64,000 nucleotides of DNA from Eunapius fragilis. Its lineage: Eukaryota > Porifera > Demospongiae > Spongillida > Spongillidae. Of the stretch, positions 53,391-64,000 are shown in pieces. Below the pieces are notes generated by a model. It saw only the letters and a program-made list of their open reading frames with translations, searched no databases and was not told where the DNA came from. A program made the position numbers and the translations under genes. The stretch spans positions 2,268,042-2,332,041 of the forward strand of contig OY811975.1 of the NCBI GenBank assembly GCA_963681505.1. The letters run 5' to 3'. Each line of letters starts with the position of its first letter. Position 1 is the stretch's first letter.

Positions 53391-53394
53391 CTCT

Positions 53395-53690
53395 CGATGG
53401 ACCTTCTAACTTATCGAAAGTTTCACTAGAAACGTCCATTTTGGATTTGACCCCGATTATGAAATCATTAAAATCACGCGACCCGTTTATAACGAGACTC
53501 CTGACGATTGGATCGCTTAGCTAGTTGCTGTAATTGAACGAGAAGACCAAAGTGAGCCGTTTGTTTTATGTCGCATATAAAAGGTTGAAGAGAACAATAG
53601 GGTACTGCCTGTCCTCGTACCCAGTCCCGGAACACTTGACCACGCATAACTCGCACATTTAAAGAATGATGGCTGGACGAGTGTCTACTG
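53395..53690 (+). repeat. Module R4, copy c
   Basis: AGTTTCACTAGAAAC hairpin, TTGACCCCGATTATGAAATC, GGATCGCTTAGCTAGTTGC, GTCCTCGTACCCAGTCCC, CATAACTCG. Confidence 0.65.
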
Positions 53691-53699
53691 TGATCAAAT

Positions 53700-54235
53700 A
53701 GTCCCAAGCTATATACTGGTAGTTAGGTTATAGTAATTACCATGAATGGACAGCAAGATATGCCTGTTTTGATGTGGGAGGAACACTTGAATGACTACAT
53801 GTATACATAAGCCACTTGTTACATGTATACATAAAGCCACTTGTGCTGTTTGAGCCAAGAAGTTTGTGTGGCTCATTCATAACTCTTTACGAACTGTACT
53901 GAACAGGATTTCAACTAATAGCAACTTCACACTGAGTCTCAGCATCTTCATAATTAAAAAGTTTAACTAAGCAACGGGTAAGTGCGCCGATGCATGAAAA
54001 TCTCGACTATCACAAAGATGCAGTTTCCAGTAGTAAGAAGGATTACGTCGTTAGTGAAAGTGCGGAACACCCAGAATGAAGTAATTTAAAGACTGAATAA
54101 GGAGTTGAATGACAGAATTTCTGCATTTTAAGATCATTAATGAAAAGTCGGCATGTCGCGCGGGATGATAGTACATCTAACCACAGGGCTTTGGCACTTT
54201 AGCATCTCAAGGCTGAAACTGATGCTGTATTTAGG
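53700..54235. other. Intergenic, nothing recognised
   Basis: A short tandem duplicate of TACATGTATACATAA and GCCACTTGT at about 53800-53840. No gene. Confidence 0.4.
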
Positions 54236-54490
54236 TAAGAGAGTATGGCGCCGAAGGCGCCCCCGCTAGCAAGATGGGCCGAGAGGGACGGACCCATTAA
54301 ACTATCGATGAAGAATGTCGGGAGGGAGGGACGGGTGCAATTTGAGGGCGGATTCGGAGAGAGTGCGAAAAGTTGGTTCGCGTAGCGGGCGTTCGACCCG
54401 CGGGGCCTTCTGCCTCACCCTAGCCCTAAGACCTAACCTTTATCCCACTCGCTCGCATTCCTCCGGACTGCTGGTTACATTTAAAAAGGT
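54236..54490. other. GC-rich island with hairpins
   Basis: GGCGCCGAAGGCGCC and GCGGGCGTTCGACCCGC can fold. Not a tRNA: the T-loop is displaced and no acceptor stem is seen. Confidence 0.3.
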
Positions 54491-54549
54491 AATGCTATAT
54501 ATACAACTGAAAACACTTATTGTTGATTTCCATAAAGGACTCTGACAAA

Positions 54550-55260
54550 AAGTCATTACCGCTTTCAACCAGCATATTTCCTATTATTATAGTTGATGAC
54601 ATTAACCATTCTCCCTAGCGACTTTTTAAATAAAAATGACGCTTCTCGACCTTTGTGAAACTTGTTGGGTGAGTATACGTGCTATGACAATATTTTATTA
54701 TATGTGGCTGCTTTGAAAGAGCAGAGTCCAATATGATTTTTTTCTCGAAAACATTCAATTTTAATAAAGTTACACATATTATACAAAAACAATGCATAAA
54801 AACAACTGTTACTGATAGATTTTTAGACTGAGATGCATGGTATCTTACCCTCAACAGTGGCAAGGGTTAGGTCATGTTCGTAAATAGGGTGGCGATGTAT
54901 AATGACCTGTCTCCACAAATGCACAGAACAGAAAGGAAGCAAAAGAGAGTCGAGTGCATATAGCCAGCTAACTACAAGAGAATAGGGTTTGTCCTGCTGG
55001 ATGGAATCATGTCTGCCAAACACCTGTACAATTGTTGAACACTCACAAGCCATTTCTCCTGTTTACTAAAAGCCAATTGTGTAAAGACCCCATGCTTAAC
55101 CTCTTTCACCTGTTAACTATATTGTTGCTTTTGTCCTGATTCATGTCTGTGGTATATTGCTGGCAAGTCCATGGAACGGTGCTTGGAGCATTATAGGGTG
55201 GAAAACCCTTACATCAAAATAAGTATCCTGACACAATTCCAAAAAACCCTGGCACGTATA
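54550..55260. other. Intergenic, nothing recognised
   Basis: No supported features. Confidence 0.4.
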
Positions 55261-55269
55261 TCAAGACGT

Positions 55270-55500
55270 GAATTTTCATCAGTGTTAGCAGATTTGTGGT
55301 CCATTCGCAACATTATGGCATACTTCTGATAACAAGGAAGCAGTGAGATCTCGTATCTCATTATAGCAAATTGTTGGAAAGCCACCCAAGTTGCACGTCA
55401 TTGCATGGTCAACATAGAATGACATACCACAGTTACAAGGTAATGACACACTTGGGAGACTCCAGCCACACCTCAAAGTGCACCTCAAAATTCACCCTTA
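55270..55500 (-). pseudogene. Reverse transcriptase C-terminal fragment (non-LTR type)
   Basis: The minus strand reads SLPCNCGMSFYVDHAMTCNL, GGFPTICYNEIRDLTASLLS and EVCHNVA before a stop. This is the C-terminal Cys/His segment of a retroelement RT distinct from, but related in style to, the one at 1-1975. Confidence 0.7.
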
Positions 55501-55689
55501 TGAGAGAGAAACCAAACCCGCCCAAAGGAAGTACAGATAACCATGAAGATGCACCTTTTCCCTACTAAGATCAACCAGTCATTACTGCTTAGCAGATAGG
55601 TTGTCATATATGGCAATCATGAAATGATTTGTTTTCATGCATGTAGCACTATTATTGCTTTGAATCTGTATATTACACCAACCTTTTAA

Positions 55690-56986
55690 TGTTTAATCTC
55701 CCGCAATCCTTATTTAAGGATGGCCATCCTTAAGTAAGGATGATGACCACTTTCTAAAAGAATGCCAGAATGATGTACACTTGGTGCTTTGTTTTATATT
55801 AGTGATTCACTAGATTCAAGATCATGCAGATGAGCGATACTGCTGCAATTAAAACAGGTTTGGCTTGCTCAAAAACCGGTATTACAGTGCATACTGCGAA
55901 ACCGCCATTTGCCGCTGGCGATATAGTAGCGAGCAAATTAACTCAAAGCGACGTATGGCAAGGAAGGACAGGTTTCTGGTAGCCCTAGAAGTAAAATGTA
56001 CACTGACAGATGGATCTGTGGAACAATATCCACGGCTTCAACAACCTAGGCTCATACTCCCAAAGATCGAAGCGATTGCATACTCTCGAAAGCGTCAAGC
56101 AAAGCAACCCTGCTTAGATACCGAGGGAGCCACAGAAAGCAACGGATATAGTTTCTCAGTACGGATGGATGACATACATGTAGGCCTATAGGTGACCAAA
56201 GCGGCAGCACTGCATGATTCGTCAAACGATAGTGACAGCGACAGCAACAGTAGGCCTAGGCAATGGCGTGGTCTCCTCGAGTCTGATTAATTGGAGCTAA
56301 GCTCCACTAAGCTCGAACACATATCGTATGACACTTGGCAACGCTTCGTAGATCTCCCGTACACCCCCCCCCCCCCCCCCCCCCCCCCAATGCCCATTGT
56401 ACATGGTACTGTACTCAATGATAGGACTAGAAAGCACACCATTCGATGGAGCGGCGGCAGACAACCACATGCATGGCACGTGGTTTCAGTGAGGCTAGGG
56501 TACGTCCATGCTGGCGTTTGAGCAGATCGAAGAGAGCATCTACACCAGTACGCATCATTGTACAAATGCTTGATATTATTATTTTGAAGTGTTATGATGT
56601 AAATAAGCATAACTTATTAACCACAAGGTATTTCTTCGACGAATCAGGTTGTGAGTATAGCTGAATCAACTGGCTATCAGAGAAAACAAGAGTTTTAGAA
56701 CCATTATGGTTTTTATGGTCAATAATCTCTACTGTTGTGATCCTTATTTAAGGATGGTGTCAATCCTTAAATAAGGATGTGCTACTTCCTCCCTGTTTTA
56801 CCACATGGACGTTGATCATATTGACATCATTTAAAGTTTGTTATAGAGGCTAATCAGTACACAATTGACCAATAGCATTTATTTTATCTTACTAGCTTGG
56901 TTAGCAAAAATACGCAATGTAAAAGTTGATCCTTATTTAAGGATAATGACATCCTTAAATAAGGATTTTTCCCTGGAGATTAAACA
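55690..56986. mobile_element. piggyBac-like element with TTAA target duplication
   Basis: 1297 bp. Inverted ends TGTTTAATCTCC, each followed inward by a palindrome (55706-55741 and 56929-56966) built on ATCCTTATTTAAGGAT, with a third palindrome at 56741-56779. TTAA flanks both ends (55686-55689 and 56987-56990). The interior (about 55865-56190) has a degenerate N-terminal transposase-like reading (FLVALEVKCTLTDGSVEQYP, RKRQAKQPC). The catalytic region is absent, so it is non-autonomous. Confidence 0.75.
56364..56388. repeat. Poly-C tract (25)
   Basis: Homopolymer inside the piggyBac-like element. Confidence 0.95.
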
Positions 56987-57435
56987 TTAATAGTTCAATA
57001 GTAATAGAATTCAATACCCCACAAAATCCTACACTGTACATAAGCACCAAAAAAAATACAATCACTCCATATCAGTTCTTGGAAAATTTTGAAGATTATA
57101 ACTCCATGTTCCATAATGAAGCAATGTATCCTCATACGGTAACATGTACAAGTGTACATTTCTTTGTCCTTATGCTCAACATTGTGCATTGTTACATCAT
57201 ATGATATGTCACACTGCGAGGAATATCATTTTAATAGTCAAATTTCATCAATACTGCTTATCTCATGTAAGTACATGTACTTTTTCACCGTTTGTGTTCA
57301 TGGCCATTTTGATTATGAAGTATCAGCTTCAATAGGTGGCCCACTACTGAATTTTGTCATTACTAGTGCTTTGGGACCGCATAAATTAACGCCTTTAGTG
57401 GCTTGTATACAAAAAGGTACCAGACAAGTATTCTG

Positions 57436-57966
57436 TTAAGTAGACATAGCCTTGCAGGCATTCTTGGTTCCCCTTTTTATTATTGGTACCGAGGGCCGCC
57501 CTGAAGTAATAGCTTTAATAGGCGGCCCACTACTGAATATTGGATCTCTGGCGTTCGTGGCTCCACTTCTACTGGAACACACGAGGCATAAAGTGGTTAC
57601 AAAACGAAAGAGTGTATCCACTATTAGCTGACCATCCAATAGTTTGGGCTTCATGAACTTGAATTGCAAAGTGAGAGGGTCTGCAAGGAAACCTACCACC
57701 AAGAACACAAACTGGGCTAGCATGACAACATTGTTAAATACCAGTTGTGAGGTAAGCTCCTTGTTGGCACGCATTGTAGGAAAGCTCAACACCATGTTAG
57801 ACCACAATGTTGCAGGGATTAACGCATGGGCCTCTTCACTGATCAAAGCATGGGCTGGAACCCCCTCACTGATCAAAGCATGGGCTGGAACCCTCTTACT
57901 GATCAAAGCATGGGCTGGACCCCCCTCACTGATCAAAGCATGGGCCAAACCTTCCTCACTGATCAT
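57436..57966 (-). other. Long minus ORF with 30-bp repeats
   Basis: Starts with about five copies of a 10-residue A-H-A-L-I-S-E-G-x-P unit (30-bp repeats, 57820-57970), then hydrophobic stretches (VVMLAQFVFLVVGFLADP). Function unknown. It is next to, and possibly part of, the gypsy debris. Confidence 0.3.
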
Positions 57967-58179
57967 AGCATGGGTCCAAGACTCCTACGTTCTGCTGCAA
58001 ATTGTGTAGTACCATACCATTTTCATTTTCTTCACCATGACACAGCTGATCAATATGGCAATACCAAATTCCCCATTGTGTGAACATCTGCACATTGACA
58101 CTGCAGGTAACCCATCCTGGGGTCTTTGTCATGCCTGGGGCTGCAGTAGAGCATGCAGTAAGGCGCACCCACAGAATAG

Positions 58180-59102
58180 ATGGGAGCCACCCTGTCCGGG
58201 GACTTCGTGGCTGATGTGGCCTGCTTTCCCCGCTGGGGAAGGAAGTAGCTTGGTCCAACGTTGGTGGGTCATAATATTCCTTTTGATGCTTATCTTTCAG
58301 TACTATGTAAATCTCCACCATGTCACGTAACTCGGCCATTTTAACCCTAAGGTTGCTGTCATATGAGGTGGGGTCCTCTGCACTACTGTTACTCATAGAT
58401 GACAAAGATGGCAGAACAGGATCTCATCCCATCATAGGACAAATGGACTGAACCCTGTAGAAGCATTAGATACTGTTCGGTATGCATACAGCACCAATGG
58501 TAGATTTCATTCCCAGTCTAAGTCATTCTGTTCTGTATAGCACCGAAGCAGTTGCAGCAAGGTCCTATTAAATCTTTCTACCATTCCATCACCTTACGGG
58601 TGGTATGCTGTTGTTCGGGACTTGAGGACTTCAAATGTTGCACATACCCTTCGGATCATGGTGCTCTCAAAGTTAGCACCATGGTCAGAGTGCAATATTT
58701 CAGGGATCCCAAAGCGCGAAAACAAGTCAATTAGTCTCTCAGCAATACACTCTGCAGTCTGGTTAGGCATTGGTAGCTTCCGCCCACTTTGTGAAATAGT
58801 CTTGTAGGACTAGGAGATAACAATTGCCTCTACTGGATACTGGCACTTGCAATACATGAACAGCCTAACATCTGCCATACAACTCCTGCAGTATAGCTCC
58901 GTGTCCTTGGCCCTTCCAATCCAATATGCCAATATGCTGTATGCTTCAGCCTCTGTAGGGTTTTCTCTATACTTTGATGTCCCGAACTTATGATGTCATG
59001 GTTGGCCTTGAGGGCTGTAGGCTGCCATGACAAGGGAACTACTGGTACAATTTTCACCTTCTCCAACAAAGGCAAACAGAATGCTGTATGCCCCAAAGTC
59101 AC
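58180..59102 (-). pseudogene. Ty3/gypsy integrase, decayed
   Basis: In order on the minus strand: zinc-binding segment (NHDIISSGHQSIEKTLQRLK, TAYWH), core (DYFTKWAEAT, LHSDHGANFES, TAYHP-stop-GDGMVERFNRTL), then the C-terminal helix (YDSNLRVKMAELRDMVE, HQKEYYD). At least one nonsense codon and several frameshifts. It cannot make active integrase. Confidence 0.85.
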
Positions 59103-59109
59103 ATCTACC

Positions 59110-60400
59110 CCATCCCCATATCAACCAACATAAATTCATAGTGCATTGTGTGTTTGAGGTCAGCAACCTGCCCACAGTCAGCCCCCTTCCCTAAATTGCA
59201 TCTGCAACAGAACATCTTGACCTGGATACTAAAATTCAAAATAATGTGCCTGTACAAGTAGCACTGTTGTAAGAGCTCTAGGAAATCAAGTTTGGGCTGC
59301 ACCAGTGGCCAATGGATTGGTGCTTTGTATCAAACTTGGACTACTAAATAATGCAATTTCAGTCACAGCACTACACACCATTCCCTGTTGGCTCATTGTA
59401 TTTTTAATTACATGCACACATAAACAAAAGCAAACATACACACACATGCACACATGCATGCATGCGCATGTACACTCACATGCATACACAGGTTCTTTGA
59501 ACGGATGGGAAAAGGGAGGACATTTTATGAAAGAGGGGGACATATATTTATTTCGCTTGTGGATATTTTGTCTGAGGATGGGATCTGCTATGATACCAGT
59601 ATGAGCATGGCATGTGACTTAGAATTGGATGTCTCCCAGCAACAGTAGAAGTTTTTGAGATTGGTTCCTTAACTCTTTACACAACAGGCTAAGGTTTTGT
59701 GGTCTGTCTAGTGTCCTGCATGTGAATGTAAGCGATGTGCCTTTACCATGAATGCGTGCATACCAGTGTGATTCTAATCGTTTAGGTGTGCTTAGCTTGT
59801 ATAGATGTTGTGACCATCTATTAATGTAATGAGCCACAGTTGCAGACACAGGCAACACATACAAGTGCATCTAATTGGAGCAAGCATACCCGAGTGGTAT
59901 GGAGTCTGAATGCAAGCAAGCCATATGAAGGGACACACTGCATACTGCTTACCCCAAGAACTGTGATATTTTTGCATGGGAGTGTGTGCGCACAGTTATT
60001 ATGTGTGTGACTTGTAGTGATGGACTACACAGTCAATGTACACATCATACAGACAATCGTGTGTACAAGATTTCCAATGTGTTGAAGGCATAAATTTTGG
60101 GGGTCAGAGTATTGTCAACAGCACCATTGTGGCCATATAATACTGGCATAGTGTATGTTATGCCATCAGTGGTGTAAACTGATTGGTCATCGCTTTGCTG
60201 CTCACAGGCAACAGTCTCCATAATACCGGATTTTAAACTGGCATGTGTGTAAACTACTAGGGTAACGTACCATTCCAAATCGTCTTCATGTATACCTTGC
60301 AGTGAACACAAACGCTGCGCCGGTCGAGTTTAAGTAGGATGACGTGTAGCGATTATATCTCAGTCACAAATACACGAGCGACAGCACGTGTGGCCTGTGT
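59110..60400. other. Two unrecognised minus ORFs in otherwise blank sequence
   Basis: 59619-59870 (83 residues, INRWSQHLYKLSTPKRLESH) and 60045-60311 (no upstream ATG, HEDDLEWYVTLVVYTHASL) look coding-like but match nothing I know. They may be exons or retroelement scraps. Confidence 0.2.
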
Positions 60401-61490
60401 CCGAGGGAAAAAAAAAAACGTATTACCGTCGTAGAAATGAACAAACATACAAGCTCAACTACAATACGTGATTGCAAAAGGGTTTGAGCTTACGCACGTT
60501 ATCTTAGCCTTTGGATCACGTAGGCTCGATCAATTCGACGTTTTCATGTCGCCACGCGCCACCGTAAACTCCCAACTCGTTTACGCAACTGCGCAATTGA
60601 TGGAGAGGCAGACCGGTGTAACCTAGTGATGCTCACGTGACAAGCAACTTGCAAAATGTCAGGTCCACCTCCGGATGGCCTGGGCTATCGATTCGAGGGA
60701 GGGTGGGGCACTTGATGGGCAGTGTCTCGTAGTCACGGGGTTAAAATAGCAATGACGGCACAATGGCGGAGCAATCGGAAGACAATGAACGACTACTTTC
60801 AAACGCCGCGGTTTTGTAACCGCTAATCACATCTCAAACGAAAAGACGGAAAAAGTAGCGGGTGCAGTGTTGTAAATGTGCTGCAAATTTGAACGTGAAA
60901 AGGCATTCTTTCATCCAGGGACAAACAACTCGAATAACACAAGTGCAAACAAATACAATATACGGGGCAGTGCAAGAGAAAACTGGGCTTATGTGATTGT
61001 TAACATTTCTTCAATTCATTTTGCAGTATCGTTGCGACCTTTAAAGCTCTGTCCTTCAAACTTACTACATATATTACCGGACCATTTTACTACTGCATTT
61101 TGTTGTTGAATGTTTTTTATTTACTCCCTGGGGGGTCCTCATGATTAAACAACCAGAACAGTCAGATTTCAATGGATCAAGCTGGACACTGCCCAATACG
61201 TTCCCGTAGCTGCACCATGCAGCTAGCAGTACGTACGGCTGCGTGCGCTAACAGCTACTTCGCGATACTACAGATTGGCTCCATGAAATTTATTGTAAGT
61301 AATTATCTTTTACATCAGTAATCATAATTATAATGGCAGATAAATTGAACACTTAATTGCCTTTATGCAACAACAAAGACAACCCCTTACGAGCCTGTGT
61401 TTGGTCAGCCTCCTCATTCATCACCATTTTCTGATACAACCACTGGCTCTAGCTGATAGGGAGGAAGCAGTGTCTGCAGATATCTTAGGT
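60400..61490. other. Intergenic, possibly decayed gene
   Basis: A short frame MAEQSEDNERLLSNAAVL at 60763 is followed by stops, then a Cys/Lys-rich open stretch about 60860-61000. No family recognised. Confidence 0.2.
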
Positions 61491-61498
61491 ATATATTT

Positions 61499-61573
61499 AC
61501 AGTACATGTAACATGTATTTATATCAAAAAATACTACTTGCATGTTGATATAAATACATGTTACATGTACTGT
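61499..61573. repeat. Perfect 29-bp inverted repeat
   Basis: 61499-61527 (ACAGTACATGTAACATGTAT...) pairs exactly with 61545-61573. 17-bp loop. Confidence 0.85.
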
Positions 61574-61579
61574 ATTATT

Positions 61580-61935
61580 TTACAAGGTACATTAAAATCA
61601 TGGATAAATTTTGTTGTCTCTAATTTTTAGTACAACTGCAGATTCTTGTGAGGCTGAGATAGATTCTTGTGACTCAGAATAAAAATTATTATTATTAGTG
61701 GTGGAGTCGTATGGAGCCTGGGGAAAGGAGGCTTTGGAGTCTATCTCCCAGCTAGCTTCTCGACTAGCCACTTGCTCGTCCAAGGCAAAGTCAGTGGTTC
61801 TTGCCGAACCCTACGGGCGGCTGAACCTTCACCTGGTATATACGAACTAATGCAATTGCCATCCTTGCCAGTAGCATCGGTCAAAGGGATGTAGGGTAGA
61901 TATAGTTAGCATTTTGTGTACATTTTGTGTAGTCT
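61580..61935 (-). other. Open stretch, possible terminal exon
   Basis: 61598-61812 minus reads from TTDFALDEQVASREASWEID to IRDNKIYP. Plausible coding end, unrecognised. Confidence 0.2.
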
Positions 61936-62260
61936 ATAGTTGTATCGGAAGTCTCGCTAGAGACTTTCATATAGGTTTTGACCCCGACTATGAATTTAAT
62001 TAAAATCCCACGACCCTACCGTATCTTCGCTCCCGACAATCGGATCGTCTAACTTGTTGCGGCAATCGATCTAGAAGTCAAAACTGAGTAGTTTCGTTTA
62101 TGTTTCACGTCGTAGAACCGCGTGGTTATCGAGAACGAAAAATACTGCTGTCCTCGTTCCCCTTCCAAAAATAATGGACGGGTCGTCTTCTGCTTCTGCT
62201 TCTGCTTCTTCTTGGGAACTCATAACTCGGGACAGGAACACTTTTAAGCAATGAAAATTG
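61935..62260 (+). repeat. Module R4, copy d (upstream of lysine-rich copy C)
   Basis: AAGTCTCGCTAGAGACTT hairpin, CATATAGGTTTTGACCCCGA, CGGATCGTCTAACTTGTTGC, GAACGAAAAATACTG, TCTGCTTCTGCTTCTTC, CATAACTCGGGACAGGAAC. Same orientation and similar distance to the gene as copy a. Confidence 0.7.
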
Positions 62261-62452
62261 CACCATGAGCTTTAGAATTTGCTGGAGGACTCGCTTTTAG
62301 GCTTTGATACACAAAAGCCTAAAAGCCTATATACGGTCTAAATAAGCAAAAGTACCTACATGCATAAAACACAACTTAACTCTAAATAGCTTGGGTTTTT
62401 CAATCGTCGTTTGGTGTGCGAACTTTTTGCTAGTGTAGTTGTTTTCATCAAA

Positions 62453-62890
62453 ATACCTTCACGTCAAGGAAAGAAACGAGCGAAACGACGTGCGACATAC
62501 CTTGAGAATCGAGACGAAGTTTTAGAATCGGCACGGGCATCCTATAACGCCAACCCAGAAAAGAAAAAGGCCGCTGTAAGCGAACGCTATCTGGCAGACC
62601 CATAAAAGAAAAAGGCCGCTGAAAGCGAGTGCTATAACGCTGACCCAGAAAAGAAAAAGGCCGCTGTAAGCGAGCGCTATCACGCGGACCCAAAAAAGAA
62701 AAAGACGGCTGAAAGCGAGCGCTATTGGGCAGACCCAGAAAAGAAACGGTCGTCTGAAAGGAAACGTTATCTGGTGAATCCTGAACCTGCTCGCTCGGCG
62801 AAGAGAGTGCGGTACGGGAAAGCTAAGAGTACCCTTCAAAACCGACGAGGCCATCAAAAAAGAACTACCGACAAAGTTATTCAAAGGTAC
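62453..62890 (+). pseudogene. Lysine-rich MPSR family, copy C (disabled)
   Basis: Reads IPSRQGKKRAKRRATYLENR with the start ATG changed to ATA at 62453. It then has Y-N-A-N-P-E-K-K-K-A-A-V-S-E-R units, interrupted by TAA at 62603 where GAA is expected, continues through several units and ends AKRVRYGKAK. FB1 copy 7 begins about 60 bp later. Confidence 0.75.
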
Positions 62891-62947
62891 ATGTACATGT
62901 ATGTAAATAATACTAAATGTATAGTAGTAAGCTGCATGTTTCCTTAC

Positions 62948-63237
62948 ACAAGTAAATAAAAACATTCTCTCTGAGAAAGTTGGTGGGATATATGTTTTGC
63001 AGGCAAATAGTATACTGGTGTAAAAAGCAAGGAAACAAGTTTTAGAAGGGAAAATGTAATAGTCCTATATTTAGCACACTTTGACTAAGGCATATGCTGT
63101 TTCTGTGCTAAATATACGACTATTACATTTTCCCTTCTGATAAAACTTGTTTCCTTGCTTTTTACACCAGTATACTGTTTGCCTGCAAAACCTATATCCC
63201 ACCAACTTTCTCAGAGAGAATGTTTTTATTTACATGT
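62948..63237. mobile_element. FB1 foldback, copy 7 (complete)
   Basis: Arms start ACAAGTAAATAAAAACATTC. The copy-specific GCAGGCAAATAGTATACTGG is mirrored by CCAGTATACTGTTTGCCTGC (one mismatch pair). Confidence 0.9.
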
Positions 63238-63251
63238 ACATATAGAAACTG

Positions 63252-63387
63252 ATGAGCTAAATATATAGGACTATTCCATTTTCCTTTATTATTAGACTCT
63301 TGTTTCTTTCCTTTTTACACCACTATTGCCTTCAAATCCTATATGCCACCAACTTTTTCATAGAGAACGTTGTTTATTCACTTGTTT
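63252..63387. mobile_element. FB1 right arm only, copy 8
   Basis: AAATATATAGGACTATTCC...TTTTTACACCACTATTGCC...ATAGAGAACGTT. It directly follows copy 7. Confidence 0.8.
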
Positions 63388-63469
63388 CATTGATTTTTAT
63401 TCATACCCGATTATGAGCCGTAGCATGTTAAGTAATCCATCTTGAAATGAGAGGGAGGTTAATTGTAAA

Positions 63470-63766
63470 CGTACGACATACCTCTGAGTGACCTTAACTC
63501 TTTTCGCCGAGCGAGATGCACGTTCAGGACTATGGCAATATCGCTGTCTTTTAGCAGCCCGTTCCTTTTCAGGATCTGCTCGATACATTGCACGTCGAGA
63601 GGTCCGTTCTTTTTGAGGATCTGCTCGATATCTTGCGCGTCGAGAGGTCCATTTCTTTTCAGGCTCTGCTTTGTAGTTCCGCTCGGGCTGAATCTAATAT
63701 GTCGTCTCGAGTTTTGAGGTACTTTGATCGTCGCTTGGCTTTCTTCTTTTTCTGACGTGAAGGCAT
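63470..63766 (-). pseudogene. Lysine-rich MPSR family, copy D (frameshifted)
   Basis: MPSRQKKKKAKRRSKYLKTR starts at 63766. An extra base near 63680 shifts the frame, after which Y-K-A-E-P-E-K-K and Y-R-A-D-P-E-K-E-R units continue in the new frame, ending S-A-K-R-V-K-V. FB1 copy 8 lies downstream and copy 9 upstream. Confidence 0.75.
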
Positions 63767-63818
63767 TTTTACAAAGAGCGTCAAACCTACTAGGATCGAA
63801 GCACAAGAATGATTACAA

Positions 63819-64000
63819 GTATAAATAAAAAAACCTTCTCAATGAGAAAGTTGGTGGGATATAGGATTTGAAGGCAATTAAAATGGTGGTGCAAAAAGCA
63901 AGGAAATAAGGGTCTGTAATAGTAAGGGAAAATGTCATAGTCCTATATTTAGCGGCCCGTTTGTAGCATATACTATGTTCGTCTGCTAAATAAAGGACTA
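63819..64000 (+). mobile_element. FB1 foldback, copy 9 (cut by window end)
   Basis: ACCTTCTCAATGAGAAAGTT, ATATAGGATTTGAAGGCAAT and the conserved CCTATATTTAGC loop edge are present. The right arm is outside the window. Confidence 0.8.

Noticed and set aside
54360..54400. Possible tRNA T-arm in the GC-rich island
   Set aside because: Loop offset and no acceptor or anticodon arm.

Overview
This is eukaryotic (animal) DNA: spliced genes with GT-AG introns, TATA-box promoters, very long microsatellites and many kinds of short inverted-repeat transposon. The repeat style, the class of reverse transcriptase and the mix of intron-rich and intronless genes suggest a sponge-like marine invertebrate. 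The species cannot be named from the sequence. There are no prokaryotic features, CRISPR arrays or convincing tRNA/rRNA genes.

Layout. 1-2260: a non-LTR-type reverse transcriptase open to the window edge (minus). 2270-2925: a piggyBac-like fragment. 3149-5179: an intronless-CDS multi-pass membrane protein. 5255-5535: a duplicated scrap of the 3' end of the KMO gene. 6450-7620: huge GA and AC microsatellites. 8265-9530: transposon remnants. 9850-11226 (minus): an intact intronless kynurenine 3-monooxygenase, divergent from 11303-23896 (plus), a 19-exon IGHMBP2/SMUBP2 helicase that I spliced by hand with every phase consistent; the start codons are only 76 bp apart. 24300-35600: mostly repeats (minisatellites, palindromes, TATAC-rich elements) plus a proline-rich gene and a lysine-rich repeat gene. 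35754-36710: a spliced secreted-protein gene with two disablements. 37085-37480: a Ty3/gypsy RNase H scrap. 37851-39341: an intronless secreted polyamine oxidase-like gene. 42025-44100 (minus): a spliced CD225/dispanin-type membrane protein with a 20-nt microexon. 44488-64000: dense transposon debris (TIR elements, RecQ scrap, KRBA2/PHD scrap, a complete TTAA-flanked piggyBac-like element, gypsy integrase) and degenerate lysine-rich genes.

The most interesting signals are repeat systems. (1) A 66-74 bp GC-rich hairpin is present three times, each time with an 8-bp target duplication, and two insertions have their unoccupied site elsewhere in the window. (2) A 250-290 bp foldback repeat (called FB1 here) has arms that covary within each copy, often lies just 3' of coding sequence and can carry AATAAA. 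(3) A dispersed family of basic MPSR...(Y-x-A-D-P-E-K-K) repeat genes has, in two cases, a shared upstream module (called R4 here) that also occurs alone. Real host genes are few: the membrane protein, KMO, IGHMBP2, the PAO-like enzyme, the CD225 protein and possibly the secreted and proline-rich genes. They show no obvious shared pathway.
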